Positions 18,158 to 30,431 of a stretch of 64,000 nt of DNA are shown here, piece after piece. The stretch covers positions 248,001 to 312,000 of the forward strand of contig CAWIES010000003.1 of NCBI GenBank assembly GCA_963835215.1. The letters run 5' to 3'. The number at the start of each line of letters is the position of its first letter. Position 1 is the stretch's first letter. A program made the position numbers and the translations under genes. This stretch comes from Roseiarcus sp963835215 (lineage in GTDB: Bacteria > Pseudomonadota > Alphaproteobacteria > Rhizobiales > Beijerinckiaceae). The notes below the pieces were generated by a model. That model was not told the DNA's origin. It saw only the letters and a program-made list of their open reading frames with translations, and did no database searches.

Positions 18158-18355
18158 TCACCCGCCCTGGCGCGGCGAAACGATCTCGATCCGATCGCCA
18201 TCGCGCAACGGCGTCTCAGCACGCTTGCGCGCGGGCACAAAGTCGCCATTGAGTGCGGTCGCAACCTTGGCGTCGCCGTAGTCGAGCCGCTCCAGCGCGC
18301 CTTCAAGCGTTTGCGCAGCGATGTCCTGCTCGACGCCGTTGACGAGAATCTTCAT
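18158..18355 (-). CDS. thiS: Sulfur carrier protein ThiS
   Basis: A 65-residue beta-grasp protein starting MKILVNGVEQD and ending in the diagnostic Gly-Gly that is adenylated and thiocarboxylated to carry sulfur to ThiG. It lies 13 bases after the thiC stop. The glycine oxidase gene thiO, which usually stands between thiC and thiS in rhizobia, is absent here. Confidence 0.92.
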   Translation of the reverse strand: MKILVNGVEQDIAAQTLEGALERLDYGDAKVATALNGDFVPARKRAETPLRDGDRIEIVSPRQGG

Positions 18356-18368
18356 CGCCAGTGCGCCG

Positions 18369-20199
<1,831 letters not shown>

Positions 20200-20265
20200 C
20201 GGCTTGCCTCCGCTTCGCGAGTCTCGCGGGCGGGGGCTGCGGCGCGACGATGAGAATCGGCGAGC

Positions 20266-20362
20266 CTCGTCCCTTCGCCGGCATGACCCGGATCAGGTTC
20301 TAAGGGTTCGACGCTTGCGCGTCGTCTCAGCCCATCACGGGCGCCCCTCGAGTTGAGCGGGG
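20266..20362 (-). promoter_or_regulatory. TPP riboswitch (THI element) before thiC
   Basis: On the minus strand the conserved pieces appear in order: GGGGCGCC and GATGGGCTGAGA (pyrimidine-sensor side), a variable stem (GACGCGCAAGCGTC), ACCCTTAGAACCTGATCCGG, and GTCATGCCGGCGAAGGGA. The P1 arms CTCG/CGAG close the structure. The aptamer ends about 67 bases before the thiC ATG, as expected for a switch that hides the ribosome-binding site or terminates transcription when TPP is bound. Confidence 0.96.
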
Positions 20363-20396
20363 AACTTGGGACGAAGCGAACGGGCTGTCAATGCGG

Positions 20397-20426
20397 CCGG
20401 GCAAGGCGCGGGAACGCCTTGGCCGG
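20397..20426 (-). terminator. GC-rich stem-loop after the DUF4189 pair (weak terminator candidate)
   Basis: The arms CCGGgCAAGGCG and CGCCTTGgCCGG (20397-20408 and 20415-20426) enclose a 6-base loop, about 36 bases beyond the stop at 20462. There is no T tract, so termination is uncertain; it might instead separate the upstream genes from the riboswitch transcript. Confidence 0.35.
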
Positions 20427-20461
20427 GCGGCCCCGCGCTTGAGGATGCGGATCGGCGCCGT

Positions 20462-20800
20462 TTAGTCGCAGGCCCATTCCCGCCAGGCGCAACCTGCGCC
20501 GCAGTAGGAAAGAGCGGCGACTATCGCGGCGTTGCTGTTGGCGTAGCCGTGCCCCTCACCCCAGACGCCGGCTGAGTTGGTGGCGAAGGCGATGCAGGAG
20601 TTCTCCTCGTAGTTGATGATCCTGCAGCCGCCGCCGCACAGTTTGAGCGCGCCGCTTTCGGCCGCCGCCAGACTAGCGGCGCCGTGCCACTCGGCGTTGC
20701 GGCCGGTGCTCGCGTTGTAAGCGATCGCCCCCCAACCGGCAAAAGCCGCGGTCGGGAAGACCAGAGCGGCGCACAAAGCAATCGCGGAAATGGCTTTCAT
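20462..20800 (-). CDS. Secreted DUF4189 protein, copy 1
   Basis: A 112-residue protein with a clean signal peptide (residues 1-21, cleavage after AAFA) and one DUF4189 domain starting GWGAIAYN and ending in CGAGCAWREWAC. The mature part has several cysteines in CGGGC, SCIAF and CGAGC contexts, suggesting disulfides and a periplasmic or exported location. The function of the domain is not established. The ATG at 20800 is preferred over an upstream in-frame start because it begins the signal peptide. It is a tandem paralogue of the gene at 20875. Confidence 0.8.
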   Translation of the reverse strand: MKAISAIALCAALVFPTAAFAGWGAIAYNASTGRNAEWHGAASLAAAESGALKLCGGGCRIINYEENSCIAFATNSAGVWGEGHGYANSNAAIVAALSYCGAGCAWREWACD

Positions 20801-20874
20801 CGCGTCTACCCCCTCTTCGTCGAAGTTAGGCGTCTCCCAAGGCAAGAATGGCGGCCGGCGCGGATCGACGTCGC

Positions 20875-21216
20875 TCAGCTACAGGCCCAGACCTTCCATG
20901 CGCAGCCGGCGCCGCAGCTCTTGATCGCGGCGGCGGTGGCGAGGGCGCTGGTGGAATAGTTGAACGCATCACCCCAACCGCCGCTGCCGTTGGTGGCGAA
21001 AGCAATGCAGGTGTTGTGCTCCCAGGTCACCAGCAGGCAGCCGTTGCCGCAGGCGTTGAGCGCGCCGTTCAAGGCGGTCGACAGCTTGGCCTGACCGTGG
21101 ACTTCCGTGGAGGCGCCGCTGCTCGGATTGTAGGCGATCGCGCCCCAGCCAGCAGCGTAGGCGGACCCGGGGGCGACCAATGCTGCGATCAGGATTGCGG
21201 TGGACAAGGATTTCAT
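20875..21216 (-). CDS. Secreted DUF4189 protein, copy 2
   Basis: A 113-residue paralogue of its neighbour. The signal peptide spans residues 1-21 (SAYA then AGWGAIAYN) and the domain again ends CGAGCAWKVWAC. The order of cysteine motifs (CGNGC, TCIAF, CGAGC, AC) matches copy 1, while the intervening residues differ, so the duplication is not recent. The 74-base gap between copies holds no separate promoter that I can see. Confidence 0.82.
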   Translation of the reverse strand: MKSLSTAILIAALVAPGSAYAAGWGAIAYNPSSGASTEVHGQAKLSTALNGALNACGNGCLLVTWEHNTCIAFATNGSGGWGDAFNYSTSALATAAAIKSCGAGCAWKVWACS

Positions 21217-21314
21217 TGCGTCCCCCTTCGTCGCCTCGCGAACGCTCCGTCGGCGACCGCTGGCAATTCCTATCCAATCATTGCCGAGCGCGCGCGGTCA
21301 AGGTCCGTCGGGAG

Positions 21315-21857
21315 TCAACCGGCCCGATTGCCGAGAGCGCAGGCGGCGCGCACGCTGGCGCTCGCGGTTTCGTCGATTTCAATCCCCGCACGCTCGACCG
21401 CGGCGAGCCAATCGGCGACCGAGCGCCCACCGAAACGAAGGCTCGGCGCGATCTCCGCCAGCGGCGCCAGCGCGAAAGCGCGCTCATTGAGGCGCGGATG
21501 GGGAACCTTGAGATCGAGCTCGTCGATCGTCGCTTCACCGTAAGTCAGAATGTCGATGTCGATCGTGCGCGGCCCCCAGCGTTCCACACGCCGCCGGCCG
21601 AGCGCGCGTTCGGCTTCGAGGCAAAGAGCGAGCAGCGCGCGCGCGGGGAGCGTCGTCTCGACCAGAACGGCCATGTTGAGGAAATCGGGCTGATCGCGTT
21701 TGCCCCAGGGGGGCGTGCGATAGACCGACGAGCGCGCGATCAGTCTCACGCCGGGGGCGGCGACAAGGCGTTGGATCGCTGCAATGAACGCGGCGGCGAC
21801 GTCGCCGACATTGCCCCCTAACCCGAGGCTCGCGACCACGGGTTGCTGATCACTCAC
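21315..21857 (-). CDS. folK: 2-amino-4-hydroxy-6-hydroxymethyldihydropteridine pyrophosphokinase
   Basis: Transfers pyrophosphate from ATP to hydroxymethyl-dihydropterin in folate synthesis. It has 180 residues from a GTG at 21857 that overlaps the folB stop by 8 bases. The family motifs are LGLGGNVGD, YRTPPWGKRDQPDFLN (substrate loop) and GPRTIDIDIL (magnesium aspartates), with HPRLNERAFALAPL near the C-terminus. Third gene of folP-folB-folK. Confidence 0.95.
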   Translation of the reverse strand: MSDQQPVVASLGLGGNVGDVAAAFIAAIQRLVAAPGVRLIARSSVYRTPPWGKRDQPDFLNMAVLVETTLPARALLALCLEAERALGRRRVERWGPRTIDIDILTYGEATIDELDLKVPHPRLNERAFALAPLAEIAPSLRFGGRSVADWLAAVERAGIEIDETASASVRAACALGNRAG

Positions 21858-22242
21858 GCGCGACCTCGATCTCGACGCCGACCGCCGTGAGCTGCTCGGC
21901 GATCGGCGGCGCGACCTTGGCGACCCGCACCTTGACCCGCTCGATGCGCTGGAACGCCGCCAGCAAGGCCTGCGCGACATCGAGCGCCGCCGCCTCGACC
22001 AGCTTTCGCGGCGCGCCACAGAATGCGCCGCGCGTGATCGCCGCCACCTTGCCGTAGTCAACCGTCGCCCTGAGATCGTCGCCCGCCGCCGCCTCGGCGA
22101 GGTCGACGACGAGTTCGAGATCGATCTCGAACATCTGCCCGTATTTGCGCTCATGGGCGAAATTGCCGTGAAAGGCGTGCAGCCGCAGGCTGTCGACGAA
22201 GATTTTGCCACGCTGGATCGCGCCGGCGCCGCTCCCGCTCAT
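21850..22242 (-). CDS. folB: Dihydroneopterin aldolase
   Basis: Cleaves dihydroneopterin to hydroxymethyl-dihydropterin. This 130-residue protein has FVDSLRLHAFHGNFAHERKYGQ (the family's LHAFHG signature), VDYGKVA and KLVEAAALDVA (the catalytic-lysine helix lies C-terminal). The ATG at 22242 follows the folP stop by two bases. It sits in the order in which the folate pathway genes are usually found. Confidence 0.94.
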   Translation of the reverse strand: MSGSGAGAIQRGKIFVDSLRLHAFHGNFAHERKYGQMFEIDLELVVDLAEAAAGDDLRATVDYGKVAAITRGAFCGAPRKLVEAAALDVAQALLAAFQRIERVKVRVAKVAPPIAEQLTAVGVEIEVARE

Positions 22243-22244
22243 GG

Positions 22245-23066
22245 TCAACTTTCCTCTATCGCGCGCCACACCTTCAGCGCCTGGACATGTTGGGCGACGT
22301 CGTGCGCGCGCACAATCGCCGCGCCATTGGCGACGCCGATCAGCGCCGCCGCGAGCGAGCCGGGGATGCGCTCGGCGGCGATCGTCTGACCGGTTATCAG
22401 ACCGATCGTCGACTTGCGCGAGACGCCGACCAGCACCGGGCGACCAAGCGTCTTGAGCTCGCCAAGGCGCCGCATCGCCTGCAGGTTCTGCGCCGGCGTC
22501 TTGCCGAAGCCAAAGCCCGGATCGACCCACAGCCTTTCCTCGGCGACGCCCGCGGCGAGCGCAAGGTCGATCGAACGCGAGAGAAACGCGAGAATGTCGG
22601 CGAGAATGTCGGCGCCCGGGTCGATGCTGGCGCGATTGTGCATCAGCACCGCCCCGGCTCCGTTGGCCGCGACGACGCGCGCCATGTCGGCATCGCGCTG
22701 AAAGCCCCAAACGTCGTTGACGATCGAGGCCCCCGCTTCGATCGCCGACGCAGCGACGCGCGCCTTGGACGTGTCGATCGAGATCGGCGTCGCCACGCGG
22801 CGGCTGAGGCCGGCGACGACGGGAATCGTGCGCGCGATTTCCTCGTCCGCTCCGACCGCAGCGGCGCCGGGCCGGGTCGACTCGCCGCCAACGTCGAGGA
22901 TCGCCGCGCCTTCGGCGATCAGGCGCTCGCCGTGTACGACGGCCGCCTCGACATCGGCGAAGGCGCCGCCGTCGGAAAAAGAGTTGGGGGTGACGTTGAC
23001 GATGCCCATCACCGGGACGTGCGTGCCGAGCGTCAGCGATTTGCCGTGCGGCAGGGACAGCGTCAC
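22245..23066 (-). CDS. folP: Dihydropteroate synthase
   Basis: Condenses hydroxymethyl-dihydropterin pyrophosphate with p-aminobenzoate; the sulfonamide target. It has 273 residues from a GTG at 23066. The signatures are MGIVNVTPNSFSDGG, DVGGESTRPGA, SIDTSKA, INDVWG-type SIVNDVWGF, and DPGFGFGK plus GVSRKS for pterin binding. First gene of the folate cluster. Confidence 0.96.
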   Translation of the reverse strand: MTLSLPHGKSLTLGTHVPVMGIVNVTPNSFSDGGAFADVEAAVVHGERLIAEGAAILDVGGESTRPGAAAVGADEEIARTIPVVAGLSRRVATPISIDTSKARVAASAIEAGASIVNDVWGFQRDADMARVVAANGAGAVLMHNRASIDPGADILADILAFLSRSIDLALAAGVAEERLWVDPGFGFGKTPAQNLQAMRRLGELKTLGRPVLVGVSRKSTIGLITGQTIAAERIPGSLAAALIGVANGAAIVRAHDVAQHVQALKVWRAIEES

Positions 23067-23144
23067 AGGCGGACCCGAATTGGCGAGCTTCGTCTTCGCC
23101 GGACCCTATAGGGCAGAACCGGCGGCGAGGCTATACGCGCCGCT

Positions 23145-23672
23145 TCAGCCCGCCTCCTTCTCGGTGTCGCCAGGAGGGTGGCCCACGTAGGCCCGCATGC
23201 GGGTGCGCCAATCGACGAAATACGCCCTGACGGCGGCGCGATAGGGCGCGACCAGCTCTTCGGCGAAGCGATGAAACACCATCGCCCAATGATAGAGATA
23301 GGCGAACCACTTGAGCGTCATCAGCTTGGCGCGGGTAATGTCGAAGATCACCGCCAGCACGGTGAGCCCGAGGAGCTTGGAGACGAGGTAGCCGACGGCG
23401 CCGACCTCGATATGGCCAAGCGCGACCAGGGCCACGCAAAAGAAACTGCCGACTTCGCTGACCAGGAACGGCACGCCGAACAATAGCAGCGCGACCCACA
23501 CCGGCGCGCTTTCGACCAACCGGGTCAGCGCCGCCCTCACCTTCGCCCAATGGATCAGCCGCGCGACCCGGCTCAACGCCGCGACGATATTGTCCCAGAT
23601 CCAAGTCTCGAACAGAAAAGCGATCGCAAACGCGAAAACCAACGCGCGCGGAAGTTTCGGTCGATGTTCCAC
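23145..23672 (-). CDS. Membrane protein of unknown function
   Basis: A 175-residue protein (GTG 23672; longer in-frame starts exist up to 23768). It has about four hydrophobic segments: ALVFAFAIAFLFETWIW near the N-terminus, a long one around PVWVALLLFGVPFLV and FFCVALVALGH, and YLVSKLLGLTVLAVIF. It then carries a soluble, basic tail with YLYHWAMVFHRF. I do not recognise the family, though similar conserved inner-membrane proteins occur in alphaproteobacteria. It stands 78 bases before folP and may share its transcript. Confidence 0.7.
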   Translation of the reverse strand: MEHRPKLPRALVFAFAIAFLFETWIWDNIVAALSRVARLIHWAKVRAALTRLVESAPVWVALLLFGVPFLVSEVGSFFCVALVALGHIEVGAVGYLVSKLLGLTVLAVIFDITRAKLMTLKWFAYLYHWAMVFHRFAEELVAPYRAAVRAYFVDWRTRMRAYVGHPPGDTEKEAG

Positions 23673-23737
23673 TTGCCCGTCCCGCAAATTCACGCGACCG
23701 TGAACTTGACGGGGATTTGCGGCGACATCAAGCCCTC

Positions 23738-23774
23738 GAGGAATTGGTGCGGCGCAACACCGCCCCAATTCCTC
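23738..23774 (-). terminator. Long stem-loop after katG
   Basis: Perfect 10-base arms GAGGAATTGG (23738-23747) and CCAATTCCTC (23765-23774) enclose a second inner stem (GCGG/CCGC), giving a stem of about 14 pairs. It begins 13 bases after the katG stop. There is no T run, so it may act as an mRNA 3' end or a weak terminator. Confidence 0.5.
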
Positions 23775-23786
23775 AAGCGGAGACTC

Positions 23787-25940
<2,154 letters not shown>

Positions 25941-25952
25941 GGTCTCTCCCAT

Positions 25953-26069
25953 TGCAGCGCGCTGCTTGGATCGCGATCGCGTGCGCGACGGCATAGCGCC
26001 GGCCTCTCCATTGGTCCAATCGATTGTTCCGCGAGTTGCAATTGGCTCTGCCTATTGTAAAACCACGCC
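25953..26069. promoter_or_regulatory. katG-oxyR divergent control region
   Basis: These 117 bases between the divergent starts include the 11-bp palindrome ATTGGTCCAAT (26010-26020) followed by CGATTG, and a second TTGCAATTGG motif at 26037-26046. Repeated ATTG/CAAT half-sites fit a LysR-type regulator such as OxyR bound between the genes. I cannot place a -10 with confidence. Confidence 0.5.
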
Positions 26070-27020
26070 ATGAACCTGCGCGATCTCGCCTATGTCGTCG
26101 CCGTCGCCGATCACGGGCATTTCGGCCGCGCCGCGCTCGCCTGCAACGTCAGTCAGCCAACGCTCAGCGGCCAGATTCTCAAGCTCGAGGCGGAGTTCGG
26201 CGTGCGCATTTTCGAGCGCGAGGGCCGCGCGGTCACCGTCGCGGCGCGCGCCGCGCCGATCGTCGAACAGGCGCGGCGCGCGGTGGCGGCGGTCGCCGAT
26301 GTCTCGGCCGCGGCGCGCGGCGCGCGCGACCCGATGGCCGGGCCGTTGCGGATCGGTGTCATCCCAACGATAGGCCCCTACCTGCTGCCCTACGCCTTGC
26401 CGGCGGTCATTCGAGATCTGCCGCAGGCGCCGGTCACCATTGTCGAGGATCTCACCGACCGCCTGCTGTCGCTGGTGCTGGAGCGCAAGATCGACGCGGC
26501 GCTGATCGCCACCGATCCCGCCGATCGCAAGCTCGACAGCCTGCCGCTTTATGACGAGCCGTTCCTGCTGGTCGTCGCCCCTGGCCATCCGCTTGCCGGG
26601 CGCGCCTCCGTCGCTCCGCGCGAGATCGATCCCGAAACCGTGCTGCTGCTGGCGGACGGTCATTGCCTGCGCGATCAAACGATCGGGCTGTGCGGGCGCG
26701 GCGCGGGCGGACGCGCCGCCGGCTCCGACATCAGCGCGACCAGCCTGGAGACCCTGCTGCATCTCGCCGCCGCTGGCTATGGCGTGACGCTCGCCCCGCG
26801 CCTCGCGCTCGAGGGTCGCGGCGGCGACGCGCGGCTCTCGGCAGTGCCGCTCTCGGGCGGCGCGATGGGACGGCGCGTCGCGCTCGCGTTCCGACGCGAC
26901 ACCAGCCGCCGCGCCGCCATTGCGCGCTTTGCCGCGAGCGTGCGCGCCGCAGCGCCGGCGTGGCTGCGCGAGGGGGCGAGCGCGCCGCGCCGCAAAGGCG
27001 CCAGGGGATCGCGCGGCTGA
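26070..27020 (+). CDS. oxyR: Hydrogen-peroxide-sensing LysR-type regulator OxyR
   Basis: A 316-residue LysR family activator. The N-terminal winged helix-turn-helix (MNLRDLAYVVAVADHGHFGRAA, SQPTLSGQI) is followed by the periplasmic-binding-protein-like sensor. The two redox cysteines of OxyR are present nine residues apart, in DGHCLRDQ and IGLCGRG, so peroxide sensing is very likely. Divergent from katG. It has an unusually Arg/Ala-rich C-terminal tail. Confidence 0.94.
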   Translation: MNLRDLAYVVAVADHGHFGRAALACNVSQPTLSGQILKLEAEFGVRIFEREGRAVTVAARAAPIVEQARRAVAAVADVSAAARGARDPMAGPLRIGVIPTIGPYLLPYALPAVIRDLPQAPVTIVEDLTDRLLSLVLERKIDAALIATDPADRKLDSLPLYDEPFLLVVAPGHPLAGRASVAPREIDPETVLLLADGHCLRDQTIGLCGRGAGGRAAGSDISATSLETLLHLAAAGYGVTLAPRLALEGRGGDARLSAVPLSGGAMGRRVALAFRRDTSRRAAIARFAASVRAAAPAWLREGASAPRRKGARGSRG

Positions 27021-27130
27021 GGCGCCGATTGCCCTGTGGAAAACCGCAAGCCCCAAGAATCATTGGAGAGAATTGGCGGCGCGGCGCTTTGCGCGCGGCG
27101 CGGCGAGGCCAATTCGCCCCATTCCCGCCA

Positions 27131-27146
27131 TTAAGGGTTGGTTTAC
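27131..27146 (+). promoter_or_regulatory. CtrA-like site upstream of pal
   Basis: TTAA, seven bases, then TTTAC matches the CtrA consensus (TTAA-N7-TTAAC) with one mismatch. A GAGTC methylation site follows at 27272, next to the pal ribosome-binding site. Compare the perfect site at 43111. Cell-cycle control of pal would be reasonable, since Tol-Pal acts at the division site, but this is inferred from motifs. Confidence 0.3.
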
Positions 27147-27280
27147 CCTCGCCGACGTTTCCGGGGTTTTCGGGCGTGCAGCAAGAGATGGGTAAGGTTG
27201 ATTTAGCCTTCTCTTAATAAGCTTAAACCTATTGGTCGGCGAAGGCGGCGGTCCAACCGCACTCAGAATTGGAGTCCTCG

Positions 27281-27781
27281 ATGTCTGCTGCGTCCTTTTC
27301 GCGCGTTTGCCTGACGGCGGCGGTTGTCGTCCTCGGCCTCGCCCTCGGCGGCTGCGCCAAGAACAGCGCCGACGACGGCCTCCTCAGCGGCGCCGCGCCG
27401 GGCGCGGGCCCCGGCAGCGTCCAGGAATTCGCCTCCAGCGTCGGCGACCGGGTGTTCTTCGATAGCGACTCGACCGAGATCAACGCCGCCGGCCAGGCGA
27501 CCCTCGATAAACAGGCGGCGTGGCTGAACCAGTACGGGCGCTACACTTTCACCATCGAGGGCCACGCCGACGAGCGCGGCACCCGCGAATACAATTTCGC
27601 GCTGGGCGCCAGGCGCGCCGAGGCGACGAAGGAATATCTCGTCGCCAAGGGCGTCGCCGCCGCCCGCATGAAGACCATCAGCTACGGCAAGGAGCGGCCG
27701 GTGGCGGTTTGCAACGACATTTCCTGCTGGTCGCAGAATCGCCGCGCGGTCACGGTGCTCGCCGGCGCTGCAGGAAGCTGA
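27281..27781 (+). CDS. pal: Peptidoglycan-associated lipoprotein Pal
   Basis: Outer-membrane lipoprotein of the Tol-Pal constriction system. The 166-residue protein from ATG 27281 (GGAG eight bases upstream) has a signal peptide ending in the lipobox LALGGC, then an OmpA-like domain with DRVFFDSDSTEI, EGHADERGTREYN and LGARRAEATKEYL for peptidoglycan binding. tolQRAB is not immediately upstream; oxyR is. Confidence 0.96.
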   Translation: MSAASFSRVCLTAAVVVLGLALGGCAKNSADDGLLSGAAPGAGPGSVQEFASSVGDRVFFDSDSTEINAAGQATLDKQAAWLNQYGRYTFTIEGHADERGTREYNFALGARRAEATKEYLVAKGVAAARMKTISYGKERPVAVCNDISCWSQNRRAVTVLAGAAGS

Positions 27782-27919
27782 GCGAAATAAGCTGAGCGAC
27801 AGGCGGCGCCGCACGAGGGCCCGACCCTCGCCTCACTTTGGGCCGCCCGCCCGCTATGCTATCGCAAGGTCGGGCGCCGTTGCGGCGGCCGCCCCTGGCC
27901 CCGACAGAGGTTTGACGCC

Positions 27920-28996
27920 GTGACGCCGCACTCCCGCCTCCTGCGCGCCAGCGCGCTTCTCCTCTGCGCCGGCGTGCTCGGCGCGAGCGCCGCCCACGCC
28001 TTCGATCGCACTGCGCCGGTCCAAATCGCGCAGGCGCTTCCACCTGCGGTGATTCCCGGGGTCGGTCCAGACGCTGGCGACCCCAACGACCCGGCTTCGA
28101 TGGTGGTCAGGCTCGACCGGCTCGAGAACGAGCTGCGCCAGGCGAACGGGCGCGTCGAGGAGTTGGAGAACCGGCAGAAGCAACTCGAGGACGCGCTCAG
28201 GCGCTTCCAGCAGGACGTCGAATATCGCCTCGGCGGCGCCGCGCCGTCGAACGCCGGAGCCGCTCCGCCCGTCCCCGGCGCTCCCCCGCCGATGGTTGCG
28301 GGCGTCGCGCCGGGCGCCGATCTGTCGCCCGGCGGCAAGCCGCCCAAGCGCGGCGACGCCTTCGATCCCAACGCCGACCCCAATGCGCCGGGCTCGCCGC
28401 GTGTGCTCGGGACAACGACCCCCAGCGCGCCGCTGTCGCCGGCCGGGCCGCCGCTCGATCTTTCCGGCGTCAAGCCCGCCGCGGCGCCGCCCGCGACTCC
28501 TGACGGACCAACGCCAGCCGGGCCGCTCCCGGCCGGCCCGCTGGTCGCCGACAACCCGCCGGCCGCCGGCCCCGCGCCGCCCACGACCACGGGCGCCGGC
28601 ATCGACTTCGCCGACGCGCCGCGCGCGCAGTTCGCCGCCGCGGTCGACGCCTACCGCAACGGGCAATACGCGCAGGCGGAAGATCAGCTCAAGGCGTTCA
28701 TCGTCGTCAACGGCTCGCATCGTCTTGTTCCCGACGCGATCTTCTATCTCGGCGAGACGTATTTCCAGCGTTCTCGTCCGCGCGAGGCGGCCGAGCAATA
28801 TCTCAAACTCTCGACCGACTACGCAAAATCGCCGCGCGCGCCCGAGGGCATGTTGCGCCTCGGCCAGTCGCTCGCCGCGCTCGGCAGCAGCGAGCAGGCC
28901 TGCGCGACGCTGGCCGAAGTCGGCAAGCGCTATCCCAACGCGGCGCCGGCGGTGAAGAAGTCGGCTGAACGCGAAATGCAGAAAGATCATTGTTGA
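27920..28996 (+). CDS. cpoB: Cell division coordinator CpoB (YbgF)
   Basis: Periplasmic partner of Tol-Pal that coordinates outer-membrane constriction and peptidoglycan synthesis. The 358-residue protein starts at GTG 27920. It has a signal peptide, a short trimerising coiled coil (VRLDRLENELRQANGRVEELENRQ, residues about 55-90), a Pro/Ala/Gly-rich low-complexity linker of some 120 residues, and C-terminal TPR repeats (FAAAVDAYRNGQYAQAEDQLKAF, FYLGETYFQRSRP). The linker is longer than in enteric homologues. Confidence 0.92.
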   Translation: MTPHSRLLRASALLLCAGVLGASAAHAFDRTAPVQIAQALPPAVIPGVGPDAGDPNDPASMVVRLDRLENELRQANGRVEELENRQKQLEDALRRFQQDVEYRLGGAAPSNAGAAPPVPGAPPPMVAGVAPGADLSPGGKPPKRGDAFDPNADPNAPGSPRVLGTTTPSAPLSPAGPPLDLSGVKPAAAPPATPDGPTPAGPLPAGPLVADNPPAAGPAPPTTTGAGIDFADAPRAQFAAAVDAYRNGQYAQAEDQLKAFIVVNGSHRLVPDAIFYLGETYFQRSRPREAAEQYLKLSTDYAKSPRAPEGMLRLGQSLAALGSSEQACATLAEVGKRYPNAAPAVKKSAEREMQKDHC

Positions 28997-30009
28997 GGCG
29001 CGAGCCGCCGCTCGCCGACGCTTCGATCGACGCCCTGCTCGCGCCGCTGCAGGGCCTACGCACAGTTCTCATCGCCGTTTCGGGCGGCCCCGATTCCACC
29101 GCGCTGCTGGCGATGGCCGCTGACTGGGCCCGGCGCGGCGCCGGGCGACCGCAACTCGCGGCGGCGACGGTCGATCACGGGCTGCGCGCGGAAAGCGCCG
29201 CCGAGGCCGCAGCGGTCGGCGCGCTGTGCGATCGCCTCGGCATTCCCCACCATATTCTCCTCTGGCGCGGCGCGAAGCCGAAGACCCGCGTGCAGGAGCT
29301 GGCGCGCGAGGCGCGCTACACGCTGCTCGCCCAATTGGCGCGCGAGATCGTCGCCGAGGCGATCGTCACCGCTCATCACCTCGACGACCAGGCGGCGACG
29401 GCGCTGTTTCGCCTGCTGCGCGGTTCGGGCCTCAGCGGGCTCAAGGCGATGGCGGCGAGCGCCGACCTCGACGGCCTCGCGCTTTTGCGACCGCTGCTTG
29501 GGATCGCCAAGCGCGATCTCGTCGCCTATTGCGACGCGAACGGTCTCGCCTACGCGAGCGACCCCTCGAACGATGATCCGCGCTATGCGCGCACCCGCCT
29601 GCGCCCGCTCGCCGAGCGCCTGGCGGCCGAGGGGCTCGACGCCGCCGCGCTAGCGCGCCTCGCACGCCGCGCCGGCCAGATCGAGGAGGCGCTCGCTCGG
29701 CAGACCGCGTCGGCCGAAGCGCGCCTGCGCCTAGTCGAGACCGGGGGCTGCGAGGCGCGCGCCCTGTTCGCGGAGCCGATCGAGATCGTCCAGCGGCTGT
29801 TGACGGCAGCGATTGCGCGCGTTGGCGGGCGGGAGGCGAGCCGCATCGGCCTGGAAAAGATCGAGACCTTGACGAAGGCGCTCGCCAGCGCGCTTGCCGC
29901 CAGCGCGCCGTGTAGCCTCAACGTCGCGGGCGCGCGCGTCAGGCTGGCGCGCGGGGCCGTGCGGGTCGAGCCGGAGCCGCCGCGGCGGTCGCGCAAAGAT
30001 TTAGGCTGA
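28990..30009 (+). CDS. tilS: tRNA(Ile)-lysidine synthetase
   Basis: Changes the wobble cytidine of the AUA-reading tRNA-Ile to lysidine. The 339-residue protein has the N-type ATP pyrophosphatase motif SGGPDST, ATVDHGLR and the AHHLDDQAATALFRLLRG stretch. It starts at TTG 28990 or 28993, overlapping the cpoB stop, which indicates translational coupling. The usual downstream ftsH is not here; the next genes are on the other strand. Confidence 0.93.
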   Translation: MLRREPPLADASIDALLAPLQGLRTVLIAVSGGPDSTALLAMAADWARRGAGRPQLAAATVDHGLRAESAAEAAAVGALCDRLGIPHHILLWRGAKPKTRVQELAREARYTLLAQLAREIVAEAIVTAHHLDDQAATALFRLLRGSGLSGLKAMAASADLDGLALLRPLLGIAKRDLVAYCDANGLAYASDPSNDDPRYARTRLRPLAERLAAEGLDAAALARLARRAGQIEEALARQTASAEARLRLVETGGCEARALFAEPIEIVQRLLTAAIARVGGREASRIGLEKIETLTKALASALAASAPCSLNVAGARVRLARGAVRVEPEPPRRSRKDLG

Positions 30010-30029
30010 GGCTGGGAGCGTAGTCCCGC

Positions 30030-30419
30030 TCACCACATGTCGAGGGCGACGCGCGCTTCGTCCGACATGCGGCTTTGATCCCATGGCGGGTCGAACACCA
30101 TGTTGACCTTGGCCCCGGAGACGCCGGGCACCATACTGACTGCGTTCTCGACCCAGCCAGGCATTTCGCCGGCGACCGGGCAGGCTGGCGCGGTCAGCGT
30201 CATGTCGATCTTCACCGCCCGCTCGTCGTCGATCTCGACGTTGTAAATCAGCCCAAGCTCATAGATGTCGGCGGGAATTTCCGGGTCGAAGACGGTCTTC
30301 AGCGCCTTGACGATCTCGCCAGTCAGCGCGTCGAGTTCTTCCTGCGACATCGCCGAGGGCGGCTTGCCCATCGTGAAGCCCAGCGGTTCGGGCGGCGCGT
30401 CGATCTGAGGGTCGGACAT
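30030..30419 (-). CDS. sufT: Iron-sulfur assembly protein SufT (DUF59/MIP18)
   Basis: A 129-residue protein with a short N-terminal extension and one MIP18/DUF59 domain: VFDPEIPADIYELGLIY and TLTAPACPVAGEMP, the latter with the conserved cysteine. SufT helps maturation of iron-sulfur proteins in bacteria. It is the last gene of the suf operon, 12 bases after sufS. Confidence 0.93.
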   Translation of the reverse strand: MSDPQIDAPPEPLGFTMGKPPSAMSQEELDALTGEIVKALKTVFDPEIPADIYELGLIYNVEIDDERAVKIDMTLTAPACPVAGEMPGWVENAVSMVPGVSGAKVNMVFDPPWDQSRMSDEARVALDMW

Positions 30420-30431
30420 TGTCGTTTCTCC

